A stretch of DNA of 64,000 nucleotides from Microbacterium hydrocarbonoxydans (GTDB lineage Bacteria > Actinomycetota > Actinomycetes > Actinomycetales > Microbacteriaceae). Location: NCBI RefSeq assembly GCF_900105205.1, contig NZ_FNSQ01000005.1:620001-684000 (forward strand), in the 5' to 3' direction. Both the position numbers and the translations under genes were made by a program. Below are positions 44,888-53,583 of this stretch, one piece after another (position 1 is the stretch's first letter; every line of letters starts with the position of its first letter). The notes under the pieces were generated by a model. That model was not told the origin of the DNA. It saw nothing but the letters and a program-made list of their open reading frames with translations, and ran no database searches.

Positions 44888-44974
44888 GTTCACAACTCAG
44901 CATGAGCGTGCCCGGGAGGCGGTTTTCGGGCCTCCGGCATCGGTTTCAGTGCGGCTCGATGCTGAGTTGTGAAC
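44888..44974. repeat. Palindromic-ended intergenic element, family 1, copy C (87 bp)
   Basis: The best copy: GTTCACAACTCAGCAT (44888-44903) and ATGCTGAGTTGTGAAC (44959-44974) are an exact 16-bp inverted repeat. Inside is a second stem (GGAGGC...GCCTCC). Located between the convergent reductase and lacI-type genes. Confidence 0.8.
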
Positions 44975-44984
44975 CGGGAGCGAG

Positions 44985-45065
44985 CCATAACTCCGGCGAA
45001 CCGGAGCGGAATCCGCGGCTGCGGGCCGTTCAGCGGAGCCGTCGTGCAGAGTTCCGGAGTTGTGG
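44985..45065. repeat. Palindromic-ended intergenic element, family 2, copy 1 (81 bp)
   Basis: CCATAACTCCGG (44985-44996) is inverted at 45054-45065 (CCGGAGTTGTGG) with one mismatch. It follows family-1 copy C after ten bases. A second member of nearly equal length is at 56898. Confidence 0.65.
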
Positions 45066-45117
45066 AGACGAGCGCGGGGGAGACGAGCGCGGTGAGACGA
45101 GGGCGCGGAGGCCGGAA

Positions 45118-46119
45118 TCAGCGGCCGACGGTGGACTCGCGCACAACGAGCTCGGCCGCGAACGGCGTCGGAGCAGGCAGATCCGCGCTCGGGTCAGCGA
45201 GCTGTCGGATCAGCGCCGCCCCCGCCGCGCGCCCGATCTCGTATCCCGGCTGCCGCACGCTCGTCAGCGGCACGACGCTCTGGTGCGCCTGCGCGACGTC
45301 GTCGAACCCGACGAGGGCGATGTCCTCCGGCACCCGGATGCCGTGCCGCAGCAGCTGCGTCAGCACGCCGATCGCGACCATGTCGTTCGCGGCGAAGACC
45401 GCATCGGGACGTTCAGCGGCGGACATCTCGACGATGCGAGCGCCGACGTCGAGCCCGTCCTCGGTGGTGAGGTGCGGCACGTCGACCACCGTGACCTCAG
45501 CATCTGACCCGTCGACGGCGTCCCGCAGCCCCTGCAGGCGATCGTTCGACTGGCTCACGCCCGGCGCCCCGAGGAACAGGATGCGGCGGCGCCCGATCGA
45601 GAGCAGGTGGGCACCGGCGAGGCGTCCACCGCCGCGGTCGTCGAAACGCACGGACCCGACCGTCGCCGAATCGGGGATCGGACCGACGACGACCGAGCGG
45701 ATGCCGCGGTCGGCGAGCTGTTCGAGCCGAGGCACCACGTCCTGGAGCGGATAGATCACGATGCCCTGCACGCGATGCGCCTCGAACATGTCGATGTTGC
45801 GGCGCTCGGTGTCCGCGTCGCGGTTGCTGTTGCTGAAGAACAGCGACCATCCCTCTTCGCGGGCCACGTCTTCGACGCCTCGCGACAGCTCGAGGAAGTA
45901 CGGCAGCCAGGCGTCGAGCAGGATCAGGGCGAGTGCCTTGCTCGATCCCGCCCGGAGCTGCCGCGCCGATTCGTTGGGTACGTAGCCGAGCTGCTCGATC
46001 GCCGCCCTGACCTTCGCCGCGCTCGACTCGCCCAGCACGTGCGGGTGGTTGAGGTAGTTGGAGACGGTGGAGGACGAGACTCCTGCAAGAGCGGCGACGT
46101 CCTTGACGCTGGCTGGCAT
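45118..46119 (-). CDS. LacI family transcriptional regulator
   Basis: 333 residues: LacI helix-turn-helix with hinge (VKDVAALAGVSSSTVSNYLN) and a periplasmic-binding-like sugar domain (VFAANDMVAIGVL, VGFDDVAQAHQSVVPLTSV). GGAGGATCC precedes the ATG at 46119. It is divergent from the ketose epimerase gene, and two copies of a 14-bp operator lie in the gap, so it likely controls that gene and itself. Confidence 0.92.
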   Translation of the reverse strand: MPASVKDVAALAGVSSSTVSNYLNHPHVLGESSAAKVRAAIEQLGYVPNESARQLRAGSSKALALILLDAWLPYFLELSRGVEDVAREEGWSLFFSNSNRDADTERRNIDMFEAHRVQGIVIYPLQDVVPRLEQLADRGIRSVVVGPIPDSATVGSVRFDDRGGGRLAGAHLLSIGRRRILFLGAPGVSQSNDRLQGLRDAVDGSDAEVTVVDVPHLTTEDGLDVGARIVEMSAAERPDAVFAANDMVAIGVLTQLLRHGIRVPEDIALVGFDDVAQAHQSVVPLTSVRQPGYEIGRAAGAALIRQLADPSADLPAPTPFAAELVVRESTVGR

Positions 46120-46175
46120 GGATCCTCCGTCGGCTGGCCGTGCGTGGCGACGGCGAGTCCAGCGTAACCGAGGGA

Positions 46176-46256
46176 TTGCAACGTGCCAAGAAAGTTCTTG
46201 ACGCACCGCAGAGGGCACCCGTAGCGTGACCTGCACACACGGTTGGCACGTTGCAA
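46176..46256. promoter_or_regulatory. Paired LacI-type operators between lacI and epimerase genes
   Basis: TTGCAACGTGCCAA (46176-46189) and its exact reverse complement TTGGCACGTTGCAA (46243-46256) are 67 bp apart centre to centre. Each is a pseudo-palindrome with a central CG, as LacI-family sites are. The pair flanks both promoters. Confidence 0.75.
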
Positions 46257-46299
46257 CCGCAGAGGCGACGGTGCCGATCACCCGCCTCCGAGAGGTCTC

Positions 46300-47169
46300 A
46301 TGAACATCGGATGCCATGGGCTCGTCTGGACCGGACACTTCGATGCCGACGGCATCCGCCTCGCCGTCGAGAAGACCGAGCAGGCGGGGTTCGACCTGAT
46401 CGAGTTCCCCCTCATGGACCCCTTCTCGTTCGACGTGGCGGCCGCGCGAGACGCTCTCGAAGAGCACGATCTCGCCGTCAGCGCCTCACTGGGACTGTCC
46501 GAGGCGACGGACGTCACGAGCTCGGACCCGGCGGTCGTCGCGGCGGGGGAGGCGCTGCTGCTCCAGGCCGTCGACGTGCTCGCCGACCTCGGAGGGCAGC
46601 ACTTCTGCGGCGTCATCTACAGCGCCATGAAGAAGTACATGGACCCCGCCACCCCGGAGGGACTCGCCAGCAGCCGCCGCACGATCGCCCGCGTCGCCGA
46701 TCACGCCGCCGAGCGCGGCATCTCGGTCTCGCTCGAGGTCGTCAACCGCTACGAGACCAACGTGCTGAACACCGCGCGGCAGGCGCTCGCGTACCTCGAT
46801 GACGTGCAGCGGCCGAACCTCGGCATCCATCTCGACACGTACCACATGAACATCGAGGAGTCGGATATGTTCGCGCCGGTCCTCGACGCCGCGCCGGCGC
46901 TGCGGTACGTGCACATCGGCGAGAGCCACCGCGGCTACCTCGGCACCGGAACCGTCGACTTCGACACCTTCTTCAAGGCGCTCGGGCGGATCGGCTACGA
47001 CGGGCCGATCGTGTTCGAGTCGTTCTCGTCGGCCGTGGTCGCTCCGGATCTGAGCAGGATGCTCGGCATCTGGCGCAACCTCTGGACCGACAACGCCGAA
47101 CTCGGTGCGCACGCCAACGCCTACATCCGCGACAAGCTCGTCGCCGTGGAGTCGATCCGACTGCACTGA
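46300..47169 (+). CDS. Sugar phosphate isomerase/epimerase, D-tagatose/D-psicose 3-epimerase type
   Basis: 289 residues, TIM barrel. The four metal-ligand/acid-base sites of ketose 3-epimerases are present: Glu in SLEVVNRYETN, Asp in HLDTYHMNIEE, His in HIGESHRGYLG and Glu in VFESFSS. It would epimerise a free ketose (tagatose, psicose or related) at C3. GAGAGG precedes ATG 46300. Divergent from a LacI regulator and 177 bases upstream of the ribose-type importer, which may import its substrate. Confidence 0.88.
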   Translation: MNIGCHGLVWTGHFDADGIRLAVEKTEQAGFDLIEFPLMDPFSFDVAAARDALEEHDLAVSASLGLSEATDVTSSDPAVVAAGEALLLQAVDVLADLGGQHFCGVIYSAMKKYMDPATPEGLASSRRTIARVADHAAERGISVSLEVVNRYETNVLNTARQALAYLDDVQRPNLGIHLDTYHMNIEESDMFAPVLDAAPALRYVHIGESHRGYLGTGTVDFDTFFKALGRIGYDGPIVFESFSSAVVAPDLSRMLGIWRNLWTDNAELGAHANAYIRDKLVAVESIRLH

Positions 47170-47195
47170 CCGGGCAGACGCCCCAGTCGTGATCG

Positions 47196-47211
47196 ACTTG
47201 TTATTACAGGT
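47196..47211. promoter_or_regulatory. HutC-type operator upstream of ribose-type importer
   Basis: ACTTGTTATTACAGGT matches the ACCTGT-N4-ACAGGT motif of the ribokinase region at 5 of 6 positions in one arm and fully in the other. It lies 27 bases after the epimerase stop and 135 bases before the importer ATPase start. ATCCGATGTTT at 47283 resembles the fucose GntR site. Confidence 0.65.
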
Positions 47212-47345
47212 CTTCCCATCCGGAACGCGGTTAGTTACATTTAGATACAACTTGCGCAACGCACGCGCAGGACGCACAATTGATCCGATGTTTCCGGACC
47301 CGACCGGATGACATCGCGATGACCTTCAAGGAAGCAGGTGAGCAC

Positions 47346-48848
47346 ATGAGTGACCCCATTCTCAGAGTCGAGGGGATCAGCAAGGGTTTCCCCGGTGTGC
47401 AGGCTCTCAAGGATGTGCACCTCGAGGTGCGTGCGGGGGAAGTGCTCGTGCTCGTCGGCGAGAACGGCGCAGGCAAGTCGACGCTCATGAAGATCCTCTC
47501 CGGCATCTACACCAAGGATGAGGGCACGATCACGTTCGAGGGCCAGGAGGTCGAACTAACCAGCCCCCTCCAGGCGCAGCAGCTCGGCATCACGATCATC
47601 CATCAGGAGCTGAACCTGATGCCGGATCTCACCGTCGCGCAGAACATCTTCGTCGGCCGTGAGCCCACCACAGGGCCGTTCCTCTCGGAGCGCAAGCTCA
47701 ACGCGCAGACCGCCGAGCTGCTGCAGCGACTGGGCATCAGGATGAATCCGCGGCAGCTGGTGGGCGAGCTCACGGTGGCCGAGCAGCAGATGGTCGAGAT
47801 CGCCAAGGCGCTCTCGTTCAACGCCAAGGTGCTGATCATGGATGAGCCCACCTCCGCGCTCACGGATTCCGAGACCGAGACCCTCTTCGTGCTCATCGAG
47901 CAGCTGCGCGCGTCCGGCACCGGCATCGTCTACATCTCGCACCGCATGGACGAGCTGCGGCGGCTCGCCGACCGAGTGACCGTGCTCCGAGACGGCACAT
48001 ACATCGGATCACTGGAGAAGTCCGAGGTGAGCATCCCGAAGATCATCGAGATGATGGTCGGACGGGTGATCGACGAGGGGACCCGCCCGCAGGCGCGCGA
48101 GCACGTCAACGACCCGATCGTCCTCGACGTGCAGGGTCTCTCGACCAAGAGCCTCCTCAAAGACGTGTCGTTCCAGCTGCACAAGGGCGAGATCCTCGGC
48201 TTCGCGGGGCTCATGGGCGCCGGTCGCACCGAGACCGCCCGCGCCATCATCGGCGCCGACCACCGCGAAGAGGGGACGATCTCGATCGGCGGACGTCCGG
48301 TGCGCATCGCGCAGCCGGCGGATGCCGTGAAGCACGGCGTCGGCTACCTCTCCGAGGACCGCAAGCTCCTGGGGCTGATGCTCGAGCAGGACGTGACCTT
48401 CAACACCGTGCTCGCCTCCCTCGGCTCGTACGCCAACGGCATCGGCTGGATGGGCGACAGCAAGGCCAAGAACCGCACCAAGGAGTACGTCGAGCAGCTG
48501 AGGGTCAAGACGCCCTCGGTGAACCAGGTCGTGAAGCTGCTCTCCGGAGGCAACCAGCAGAAGGTCGTCATCGCCCGGTGGCTGATGCGCGACTGCGACA
48601 TCCTCATCTTCGACGAGCCGACGCGTGGCATCGACGTCGGTGCGAAGGAGGAGATCTACCGCCTCATGCAGCAGCTCGCCGACCAGGGCAAGTCCATCAT
48701 CGTCATCTCGTCGGAACTGCCGGAGATCCTCCGTGTCGCGAACCGCATCGCGGTCTTCGCGAACGGACGCGTCACCGGCACCCTCCGCAACGAGGACGCC
48801 AGCCAGGAGAAGATCATGCAACTCGCAGCCCACGGAGAGGAAGACTGA
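47346..48848 (+). CDS. Sugar ABC transporter ATP-binding protein (RbsA-type, duplicated)
   Basis: 500 residues with two ABC domains. Domain 1 has GENGAGKST and LIMDEPTSAL; its signature is degenerate (LTVAEQQM). Domain 2 has a degenerate Walker A (GLMGAGRTE) but intact LSGGNQQKVVIARWL and IFDEPTRGID. This asymmetry is normal for the ribose/xylose class (CUT2). First of a three-gene importer operon; the ATG was chosen with AGGTGA upstream and family alignment (MSDPILRVEGISKGF). Confidence 0.94.
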   Translation: MSDPILRVEGISKGFPGVQALKDVHLEVRAGEVLVLVGENGAGKSTLMKILSGIYTKDEGTITFEGQEVELTSPLQAQQLGITIIHQELNLMPDLTVAQNIFVGREPTTGPFLSERKLNAQTAELLQRLGIRMNPRQLVGELTVAEQQMVEIAKALSFNAKVLIMDEPTSALTDSETETLFVLIEQLRASGTGIVYISHRMDELRRLADRVTVLRDGTYIGSLEKSEVSIPKIIEMMVGRVIDEGTRPQAREHVNDPIVLDVQGLSTKSLLKDVSFQLHKGEILGFAGLMGAGRTETARAIIGADHREEGTISIGGRPVRIAQPADAVKHGVGYLSEDRKLLGLMLEQDVTFNTVLASLGSYANGIGWMGDSKAKNRTKEYVEQLRVKTPSVNQVVKLLSGGNQQKVVIARWLMRDCDILIFDEPTRGIDVGAKEEIYRLMQQLADQGKSIIVISSELPEILRVANRIAVFANGRVTGTLRNEDASQEKIMQLAAHGEED

Positions 48849-49882
48849 TGAGCGCTCCGCAGCAGCCCGGATCGTCGACGACGACGATCATCCAGACCGC
48901 GCTCGATGAGAACACCGACAAGCGCGACGTCGGCGCCTTCCTGAAGCGACAGCTTCAGCAGTCGCTCGCGTTCGGCACGCTGATCGTGCTGGTGCTGTTC
49001 TTCTCGATCGCCAGCCCGAACTTCTTCACCTTCAGCAACATCGCGACGGTGCTGCTGTCGACGGCCGTCATCGGCATCCTCGCCCTCGGCACGACGTTCG
49101 TCATCATCACCGGCGGCATCGACCTGTCGATCGGAACCGGCATGGCGCTGTGCGCCGTGATGACCGGTGTGATCGTCACAAACATGGGGCTGCCGGTGTG
49201 GGTCGGCGTGATCGGCGGCATCCTGACCGGCGTTCTGATGGGTCTGGTGAACGGTGTGAACATCACGTTCCTCCGCCTGCCTCCCTTCATCGCGACTCTC
49301 GCCATGATGATGATCGCGGGTGGCCTCGCCCTCGTGATCTCGAACGTCGCCCCGATCTACTTCTCGACCTCGGCTCCCGACTTCAAGAAGATCGCTCTGG
49401 GAGTGCTCATCCCCGGCATCCCGAACGCGGTGCTGATCACCGCCGTCCTCGCCGTCGTCGCATTCCTGGTGCTGTCGAAGACCCTGCTGGGTCGCTACAC
49501 CTTCGCGATCGGCTCGAACGAGGAGGCCACGCGCCTGTCCGGTGTGAACACCCGCCGCTGGACGATCCTCATCTACATGTTCGCCGGAGCGTTCACGGGC
49601 ATCGCGGGCATCGTGATCGCCGCCCGCCTGGACTCCGCGCAGCCGCAGATCGGCACCGGATACGAGCTGCAGGCGATCGCCGCGGTGATCATCGGCGGCA
49701 CCTCGCTGCTCGGCGGTCGCGGATCCATCCTCGGCACCGTGATCGGCGCGCTCATCATGAGCGTGCTCGTCAACGGACTGCGCATCATGTCGATCCAGCC
49801 CGAATGGCAGAACATCGTCGTCGGCGTCGTCGTGCTGCTTGCCGTCTTCCTCGACTCGCTGCGCAACCGCGAGCGCACCTGA
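48848..49882 (+). CDS. Sugar ABC transporter permease (RbsC-type)
   Basis: 344 residues: a ~40-residue cytoplasmic N-terminus then about ten membrane segments, with GGIDLSIGTGMAL and GGTSLLGGRGSILGTVIGAL typical of CUT2 permeases. The start overlaps the ATPase stop by one base (TGATG). Confidence 0.94.
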   Translation: MSAPQQPGSSTTTIIQTALDENTDKRDVGAFLKRQLQQSLAFGTLIVLVLFFSIASPNFFTFSNIATVLLSTAVIGILALGTTFVIITGGIDLSIGTGMALCAVMTGVIVTNMGLPVWVGVIGGILTGVLMGLVNGVNITFLRLPPFIATLAMMMIAGGLALVISNVAPIYFSTSAPDFKKIALGVLIPGIPNAVLITAVLAVVAFLVLSKTLLGRYTFAIGSNEEATRLSGVNTRRWTILIYMFAGAFTGIAGIVIAARLDSAQPQIGTGYELQAIAAVIIGGTSLLGGRGSILGTVIGALIMSVLVNGLRIMSIQPEWQNIVVGVVVLLAVFLDSLRNRERT

Positions 49883-49928
49883 CACACCTCACCCCCCACC
49901 ACCCACCACAGAGAACAATGGAGTTTCC

Positions 49929-50927
49929 ATGAAATTCGGCAAGAAGACCGCATTCGCGGCGCTCGTGGCCGCATCCGCCCTCGTGTTCGCCGGCTGTGCC
50001 GGCGGCGGCGGTGACGTCATCGAAGAAGGCGGCGGCGACGCCGGCGGCGACGGAGAGATGTACATCGCGCTCGTCTCGAAGGGCTTCCAGCACCAGTTCT
50101 GGCAGGCTGTCAAGCAGGGCGCCCAGGAGAAGGCGGACGAGCTCGGCGTGAAGATCACGTTCGAGGGCCCGGCCGCCGAGACCGAGATCGCCCAGCAGCT
50201 CGAGATGCTGACGACCGCGATCGACAAGAACCCGGATGCCATCGCCTACGCCGCACTCGACCCCGAGGCCTGCGTGGCCCCGCTCGAGCAGGCGAAGTCG
50301 AAGGACATCCCGGTCGTCTACTTCGACGCCCCCTGCAACGGCGAGGTCGGCCTGAGCCTCTCGGCGACCGACAGCAAGGTCGCCGGTGCTCTTGCCGCAG
50401 AGCACATGGCCGAGCTGATCGGAGGCGAGGGCGAGGTCGCCATCGTCGGTCACTCGAACATCAACTCCACCGGTGTCGAGCGTCGTGACGGATTCGTCGA
50501 GAAGATCGAAGCCGACTTCCCCGACATCGAGATCGTCGACATCCAGTACGGCGACGGCGACCACCTGAAGTCGGCCGACATCGCCAAGACGCTGATCGCT
50601 GCCCACCCCGACCTCAAGGGCATCTACGGCACCAACGAGGGTTCGGCCATCGGCGTCGTGAACGCCGTGAACGAGCTCGGCCTGGAGAAGGGCAAGATCA
50701 CGATCGTCGGCTTCGACTCGGGAGCCGCGCAGATCAACGCGATCAAGGACGGCACGATGGCCGGTGCCATCACGCAGGACCCGATCGGCATCGGCGCGCA
50801 GGTCGTGCAGGCGGCATACGACGCCGCCAACGGCAAGGACGTCGAGGAGTTCTACGACACCGGTTCGTACTGGTACGACAGCACGAACCTCGAGGACGAG
50901 AAGATCGCCGCAGTCCTCTACGAGTGA
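49929..50927 (+). CDS. Sugar ABC transporter substrate-binding lipoprotein (RbsB-type)
   Basis: 332 residues: lipoprotein signal with lipobox FAGC (Cys about residue 23), a Gly/Glu linker, then a periplasmic-binding family 4 fold (VSKGFQHQFWQAVKQGAQEK, GTNEGSAIGVVNAV, VGFDSGAAQINAIKDG). Binds a monosaccharide; ribose, psicose, tagatose or fucose are candidates given the neighbours. A terminator hairpin follows, ending the operon. Confidence 0.93.
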   Translation: MKFGKKTAFAALVAASALVFAGCAGGGGDVIEEGGGDAGGDGEMYIALVSKGFQHQFWQAVKQGAQEKADELGVKITFEGPAAETEIAQQLEMLTTAIDKNPDAIAYAALDPEACVAPLEQAKSKDIPVVYFDAPCNGEVGLSLSATDSKVAGALAAEHMAELIGGEGEVAIVGHSNINSTGVERRDGFVEKIEADFPDIEIVDIQYGDGDHLKSADIAKTLIAAHPDLKGIYGTNEGSAIGVVNAVNELGLEKGKITIVGFDSGAAQINAIKDGTMAGAITQDPIGIGAQVVQAAYDAANGKDVEEFYDTGSYWYDSTNLEDEKIAAVLYE

Positions 50928-50944
50928 CCCGCGGAGTTCACGGG

Positions 50945-50975
50945 AGCCCCTCGCCTTCGGGCGGGGGGCTCTTTC
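50945..50975 (+). terminator. Rho-independent terminator after ribose-type importer
   Basis: An 11-bp stem with one G.U pair (AGCCCCTCGCC / GGCGGGGGGCT) closed by the stable tetraloop TTCG, followed by CTTTCGT. Confidence 0.85.
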
Positions 50976-51008
50976 GTGTCCGGGGGGCATTCGTGTCCGG
51001 GGGGCGAT

Positions 51009-51216
51009 TACGGATGCATGCTCAGATCACGGATGCATGCTCAGAAGGGGCGGGATCGGCATGCAGGTGTGTTCTCGGCATGCAGGTGACAGGCAGGGGG
51101 GCAGGGTGAGCAGGGGGAGCCGGAGTACGGATGCATGCTCGGATCACGGATGCATGCTCAGAGGGGCCGGATCGGCATGCGGGTGTGTTCTCGGCATGCA
51201 GGTGGCAGGCAGGGGG
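51009..51216. repeat. 117-bp spaced direct repeat rich in ATGCATGC
   Basis: About 91 bases starting TACGGATGCATGCTC at 51009 recur at 51126 with few differences. Within each copy ACGGATGCATGCTC occurs twice and TCGGCATGC twice, giving a dense cluster of GCATGC/ATGCAT palindromes. No ORF with coding character. It fills the space between the importer terminator and the convergent ABM gene. Confidence 0.75.
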
Positions 51217-51227
51217 CCGGGGCCCCG

Positions 51228-51524
51228 TCAGATGCGGCGGAGGAAGGTCAGGACGGATGCCGGTTCGACGATCAACTGCTGCAGAGCCGCATTGAACGGG
51301 ATGCCGGCCGGGGCCGAGATGTGCGCCTGGAAGGCCGCGTCGTCGCGATAGACCTCGTAGACGAAGAAGCGGTCGGGGTCGTCGACGAGGCGCGTCGCGT
51401 CGAACAGGACGTTGCCCTCTTCGGCGCGCACCACCTCGGCGAAGTCACGCAGCAGCGCAGCGACCTCTTCGCCCTTCTCGGGAAGTGCGGTGAACACGGC
51501 ATGCAGGATTGTCGGCTCGGTCAC
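51228..51524 (-). CDS. Antibiotic biosynthesis monooxygenase (ABM) domain protein
   Basis: 98 residues, a single dimeric ferredoxin-like ABM domain (LHAVFTALPEKGEEVAALLR, NVLFDATRLVDDPDRFFVYE, AFQAHISAPA). Relatives include quinol monooxygenases and sugar mutarotase-like proteins. The GTG at 51524 has GAGGAG upstream. Last gene of the cupin-FGGY operon, 118 bases after the lactonase, so co-transcription is likely but not certain. Function in the pathway unclear. Confidence 0.82.
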   Translation of the reverse strand: MTEPTILHAVFTALPEKGEEVAALLRDFAEVVRAEEGNVLFDATRLVDDPDRFFVYEVYRDDAAFQAHISAPAGIPFNAALQQLIVEPASVLTFLRRI

Positions 51525-51642
51525 GGGGGCTCCTCGGGATGTGGGACAGCGGGTATCAGGTGTCGGGGCCAGAACGGCGGTGTCGGGTGGCGGGCACGGG
51601 GCGTCGGCGGTGGGGCGTTGCGGCAGGCGGGGCGGCGACCGG

Positions 51643-52611
51643 TCAGGACGCCAGGGTGAGGAGACGGGCGGGATTCGCGACGAGCATCCGCTCCACGGCG
51701 TCGTCGCCGACGGCGGAGCGCAGTCGCGGCAGGTAGCGCTCGCCGAGATAGGCGAGGCCTGGCATGCCGCCGTAGGCGAGGTAGCGGGTGCGGCGGGCGA
51801 CATCGCCGCCGAGCAGGATGCGGTCCTCGCACCCGAGAGAGATGGCCCGCTCGGTGAGGGCGAGCAGCTCGGCATCCGATCGCGTGCGCGGCCGGGCGAA
51901 GCCGTCGTATCCGAGATACGCGCCGCGCTCGGCGAGCGAGGCGTGCAGCCCTGCATCCGGGTCGCGGTCCGCATGCGCCAGCACGACACGATCGGATGCC
52001 ACGCCACCCGCCTCGAGCAGATCGAGCACCTCGTGGGCGGCCGTGCAGAACTCCAGATGCACCATGACCGGCGCCCCGGTCGCCCGGTGCGTCGCCGCGA
52101 CCGCGAGCAGGGTCGTGTGCTCGAACGGGGTGATGCTCCAGTAGCCGACGCCGGCCTTGAGCATCCCCGCGCGCACGGCCGATCCATCGGGCGCAGCCGA
52201 TCGAGGGACGTCGGGGGTCTCGAACACCAGCGCGTCGTCGACCGGCATCCCGTGCACCACCTCAGCGATGAACAGGTCGGCCAGACGGTCGACGTCCCAC
52301 ACGTGCATCGGGTGTTCGTCGCCGTAATGCGCCTCGCGGTGGCGACCCGTGGTCGAAACGACGTGCATCCCCGTTCCCGCACTGATCCGTGCCACCGCTT
52401 CGGGGTCGCGGCCGAGGGCGAAGGGCGTGGCGTCGACCATCGCCGCGAAGCCGCTGGCCTTCAGCAGCGCGGCCTCCTGGCCCGAGAGGTCCTCGTCGTC
52501 GAGCTCATCGCCCACGAGCAGCGGCGAGACCTGGAACAGGTGCTCGTGATAGTCCGTCGCGCCGAGCAGCGCAGGGTCGATGTCGCCGAGGACCGTCCGC
52601 ACGACAGGCAT
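51643..52611 (-). CDS. Phosphotriesterase-family hydrolase, possible sugar-lactone(-phosphate) lactonase
   Basis: 322 residues, amidohydrolase barrel. Binuclear metal ligands: HEH in TDYHEHLFQ, bridging Lys probably in GMLKAGVGYW, His in PVMVHLEF, His/Asp in VVLAHADRD, Asp in LLGGDVARRTR. Characterised relatives with sugar neighbours hydrolyse lactones of sugar acids, often phosphorylated. The ATG overlaps the upstream stop (TGATG). In this operon it would open the lactone made by one of the two dehydrogenases (inference). Confidence 0.85.
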   Translation of the reverse strand: MPVVRTVLGDIDPALLGATDYHEHLFQVSPLLVGDELDDEDLSGQEAALLKASGFAAMVDATPFALGRDPEAVARISAGTGMHVVSTTGRHREAHYGDEHPMHVWDVDRLADLFIAEVVHGMPVDDALVFETPDVPRSAAPDGSAVRAGMLKAGVGYWSITPFEHTTLLAVAATHRATGAPVMVHLEFCTAAHEVLDLLEAGGVASDRVVLAHADRDPDAGLHASLAERGAYLGYDGFARPRTRSDAELLALTERAISLGCEDRILLGGDVARRTRYLAYGGMPGLAYLGERYLPRLRSAVGDDAVERMLVANPARLLTLAS

Positions 52612-53573
52612 CAGCGCACCGACTCGGCGGCCTCGGCGAGTCGCTCGACGATCTCGGGCGTGAGATCGATCTCGAAGACGTCGGCGACGACCTGTGACCA
52701 GCCGTGGATGAAGTACCGCCAGCCGTCGACGACGTGCAGACCCCGCGCGGCCTCCTGCGCTCGGGCCTGGTGCAGGAACTCGAGCGAGCCGCGGTAGTTG
52801 AACTCCCACACCCACGCGTCCTCGGGGAACGCGACGTCGTCGGGCAGCGGCGAGCCTGGGCGGTCCTTGCCGAGGCCGGTGGCGTTCACGATCAGCGAGC
52901 CCGCGGGAGCGCTCGCGACGAGGGCCGCGGCATCCTGCACCGTGTCGGTGCGCACGTACGAGATCAGACCGTCGGGAGTGCCGTGCTGGCGGTGGACCTC
53001 GCGCAGGTGGTCGAGCTTGTCGTCGTCGCGGGCGGTGACGGTGACCTTCGACGGAGCATCCGCTCTCTCCGCCAGCGCCCAGCTGAGCGCCGTGCCGGAG
53101 CCGCCGGCGCCGAGGATCACGACCTCGGCCCCGGTGCGGGCGAAGTGGTCGGTCGGGAGGAAGTCGTTCAGGGCGAGGTCGACCGTGAGGGGGTCTTTGG
53201 CGCGGCCGATCAGGCGGTCGCCCCGCTTCGAGATGCTCGAGATCTCGGAGCACGAGACGGCGAACGGGTCGAGCTCGTCGAACAGGTCGGATGCCGCGGC
53301 GAACACGTTCATCTTGTGGGTCGTGACGAGGGCGCCACGGTGGTTCGGGTCGTCGCGGATCTGCTCGACCATCGCGCGGTACTGGGCCGGAGCCGCATCC
53401 ATCGGCAGGTCGTGTCCGATGAGGTTCCCGGTCGGCAGCTCCAGCAGTTCCGCCCATTTCGGGAAGACGCTCATAATCGACGAGGAGCCCGTGCTGACGC
53501 CGATGAAGCCCATGTACCCGGCGGTCGGGGCGAGGCTCGTGGGGGTCGGAGTCGGGTTCTCGGTGCTGGTCAT
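52611..53573 (-). CDS. Shikimate dehydrogenase-like protein (divergent AroE)
   Basis: 320 residues with the AroE layout: N-terminal substrate domain keeping the catalytic Lys (VTTHKMNVF) and an Asp further on (AKDPLTVDLAL), then a Rossmann domain (VVILGAGGSGTALSWALAER). The substrate-site GxNTDG sequence is replaced by AKDPLTVD, so shikimate is unlikely. Embedded between a D-2-hydroxyacid dehydrogenase and a lactonase in a sugar operon, it probably oxidises a polyol or sugar derivative. AAGGAC precedes the ATG. Confidence 0.82.
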   Translation of the reverse strand: MTSTENPTPTPTSLAPTAGYMGFIGVSTGSSSIMSVFPKWAELLELPTGNLIGHDLPMDAAPAQYRAMVEQIRDDPNHRGALVTTHKMNVFAAASDLFDELDPFAVSCSEISSISKRGDRLIGRAKDPLTVDLALNDFLPTDHFARTGAEVVILGAGGSGTALSWALAERADAPSKVTVTARDDDKLDHLREVHRQHGTPDGLISYVRTDTVQDAAALVASAPAGSLIVNATGLGKDRPGSPLPDDVAFPEDAWVWEFNYRGSLEFLHQARAQEAARGLHVVDGWRYFIHGWSQVVADVFEIDLTPEIVERLAEAAESVR

Positions 53574-53583
53574 GCGGTGTCCT

